Source: Gammaproteobacteria bacterium (GTDB lineage: Bacteria > Pseudomonadota > Gammaproteobacteria > S012-40). From it: a DNA stretch of 64,000 bases. Of this stretch, positions 63,039 through 64,000 are shown piece by piece. The stretch spans positions 62,001 through 126,000 of the forward strand of contig JAOUMY010000012.1 in the NCBI GenBank assembly GCA_029881255.1, in the 5' to 3' direction. The number at the start of each line of letters is the position of its first letter. The stretch's first letter is position 1. Position numbers and translations under genes: made by a program. The notes under the pieces are model-generated. The model was not told the origin of the DNA, ran no database searches, and saw only the letters and a list, made by a program, of their open reading frames with translations.

Positions 63039-64000
63039 ATGCAGAAGCAACTCCAGGTTGCGCTGGGACAGTATTCTGACAAGGGCCGAAAAGCCAAAAA
63101 TCAGGATTTCCACGGCGCATTTATTCCCAAGGAACCTATGCTCAGTAGTAAAGGGATTGCGATTGCACTCGCCGATGGCATCAGCAGCAGTGACGTCAGT
63201 CAGATCGCCAGTGAGTCTGCAGTTAAAGGCTTTCTTGAAGATTATTACTGCACATCCGATGCGTGGTCGGTAAAAACATCGGCCAGTCGCGTGATCCTGG
63301 CGGTAAATTCCTGGCTACATTCTCAGACTAGGCAAAGTGAGTTTTGTTATGACCAGGATAGGGGGTTTGTCTGTACTTTTAGTGCCCTGATTCTGAAGTC
63401 GACAACCGCGCATATCTTACACGCTGGCGATACTCGTGTTTATCGATTACGAAAAAACACGCTTGAACAATTGACTGAAGATCATCGTCTGTGGATTTCA
63501 AAAGATAAGAGTTATCTCAACCGTGCACTTGGCGTTAATCTGCAACTTGAAGTGGATTATCGAAATCTTTCCGTGGAAGTGGGTGATGTGTTTATTATGG
63601 CCACGGACGGCGTTTATGAGTTTACGTCTCAGCAATTTATTATTGATGCGGTTCAACAAGGCGGAAATGCGCTGGATGACATCGCAAAAACGATAGTCGA
63701 GTATGCCTATGCCCAGGGCAGCGAAGACAATCTCACGCTGCAAATTGCCAAAGTGAGCGAACTTCCATTGGCTGACGCCGATGAGATCTACCAGCAGATG
63801 ACGGTTTTGCCGTTTCCCCCAATGCTCGAAGCCAGGATGCAATTCGACGGCTTTGAAATTATACGGGAGATACATGCCAGCAGTCGCAGCCATGTTTTTC
63901 TGGCCAGAGACAGCGAAAGCGGACAACAGGTAGCGATCAAAATACCGTCTGTCGATTTGCGCAATGAGGCCAGCTATCTGGAGCGTTTTTTGATGGAGGA
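63039..64000 (+). CDS. PP2C-type phosphatase / Ser-Thr kinase fusion (3' truncated by the window end)
   Basis: At least 320 codons are open to the window edge. An N-terminal PP2C domain (about 1-235) keeps the metal-binding Asp motifs (ALADGISSSD; LHAGDTRVYRL; MATDGVYEF; GSEDNLTLQIA). A protein kinase domain begins near residue 270, with the glycine-rich-like loop (IHASSRSHVFLARD) and the ATP-binding Lys in QQVAIKIPS. The rest of the kinase lies beyond 64000. Such bifunctional proteins often sit next to nitrate/nitrite transporter genes, as here. ATG 63039 is the likely start. Confidence 0.9.
   Translation, partial: MQKQLQVALGQYSDKGRKAKNQDFHGAFIPKEPMLSSKGIAIALADGISSSDVSQIASESAVKGFLEDYYCTSDAWSVKTSASRVILAVNSWLHSQTRQSEFCYDQDRGFVCTFSALILKSTTAHILHAGDTRVYRLRKNTLEQLTEDHRLWISKDKSYLNRALGVNLQLEVDYRNLSVEVGDVFIMATDGVYEFTSQQFIIDAVQQGGNALDDIAKTIVEYAYAQGSEDNLTLQIAKVSELPLADADEIYQQMTVLPFPPMLEARMQFDGFEIIREIHASSRSHVFLARDSESGQQVAIKIPSVDLRNEASYLERFLME

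Overview
The window looks like chromosomal DNA of a sulfur-oxidising gammaproteobacterium. The main evidence is a complete oxidative-type (reverse) dissimilatory sulfite reductase cluster on the minus strand at 44269-57291, in the order dsrA-B-E-F-H-C-M-K-L-J-O-P, then a TrpD2-like gene, then dsrN. dsrEFH and dsrL are typical of sulfur oxidisers rather than sulfate reducers. The housekeeping genes (rimP-nusA-infB-rbfA-truB-rpsO-pnp, nagZ, csiV, S-methyl-5'-thioinosine phosphorylase, a FadE/FadI/FadJ-type beta-oxidation set) have gammaproteobacterial form and order. I see no rRNA, tRNA, phage, complete insertion sequence or CRISPR array.

Layout. 1-9327: end of a possible outer-membrane protein, a membrane-bound GGDEF-EAL protein, a decayed-looking stretch, nagZ, an MscS channel, an orphan DsrE-fold protein, purine salvage (hpt plus S-methyl-5'-thioinosine phosphorylase), csiV and peptide deformylase. 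9358-14580 (minus): a PAS-GGDEF-EAL protein and a large multihaem cytochrome c lipoprotein made of four tandem dihaem modules. 14581-23368: the translation/RNA operon with a structured leader and a clear 3' terminator. 23370-26501: a triple-palindrome repeat, a FecR-domain protein and a convergent CHASE2-adenylate cyclase. 26566-32431 (minus): fadE-fadI-fadJ. 32535-42788: a class-V aminotransferase-like enzyme, a subtilase with seven Ig-like repeats, a lone receiver protein, a lipoprotein, an OxyR-like regulator with Cys199 but Phe208, a NarX/NarL-like system followed by a rhodanese gene, and a CheX-like protein. 42852-57291 (minus): a dihydrolipoamide-dehydrogenase-like gene overlapping dsrN, then the dsr cluster. 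57899-60287 (plus): a tight four-gene operon divergent from dsrA, encoding a TauD-like dioxygenase, a 67-aa protein, a Cas6/Cmx6-like RAMP protein and an unknown protein. 60395-64000: a lone cyclic-nucleotide-binding protein overlapping an AI-2E-type permease, a formate/nitrite transporter, and a PP2C-phosphatase/kinase fusion cut by the window end.

How it fits together. DsrEFH and DsrC carry persulfide sulfur to cytoplasmic DsrAB. DsrL supplies the NAD(P)-linked redox partner, DsrMKJOP links DsrC thiols to the quinone pool and periplasm, and DsrN makes the amidated sirohaem. Two c-di-GMP proteins, an adenylate cyclase and a cNMP-binding protein suggest much second-messenger signalling. NarX/NarL-like proteins and an FNT transporter hint at use of oxidised nitrogen species, but no nitrate reductase is in the window.

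The most interesting candidates are the Cas6-like gene embedded in a non-CRISPR operon next to dsr, the modular multihaem lipoprotein, and the terminator-like hairpin between dsrA and dsrB.
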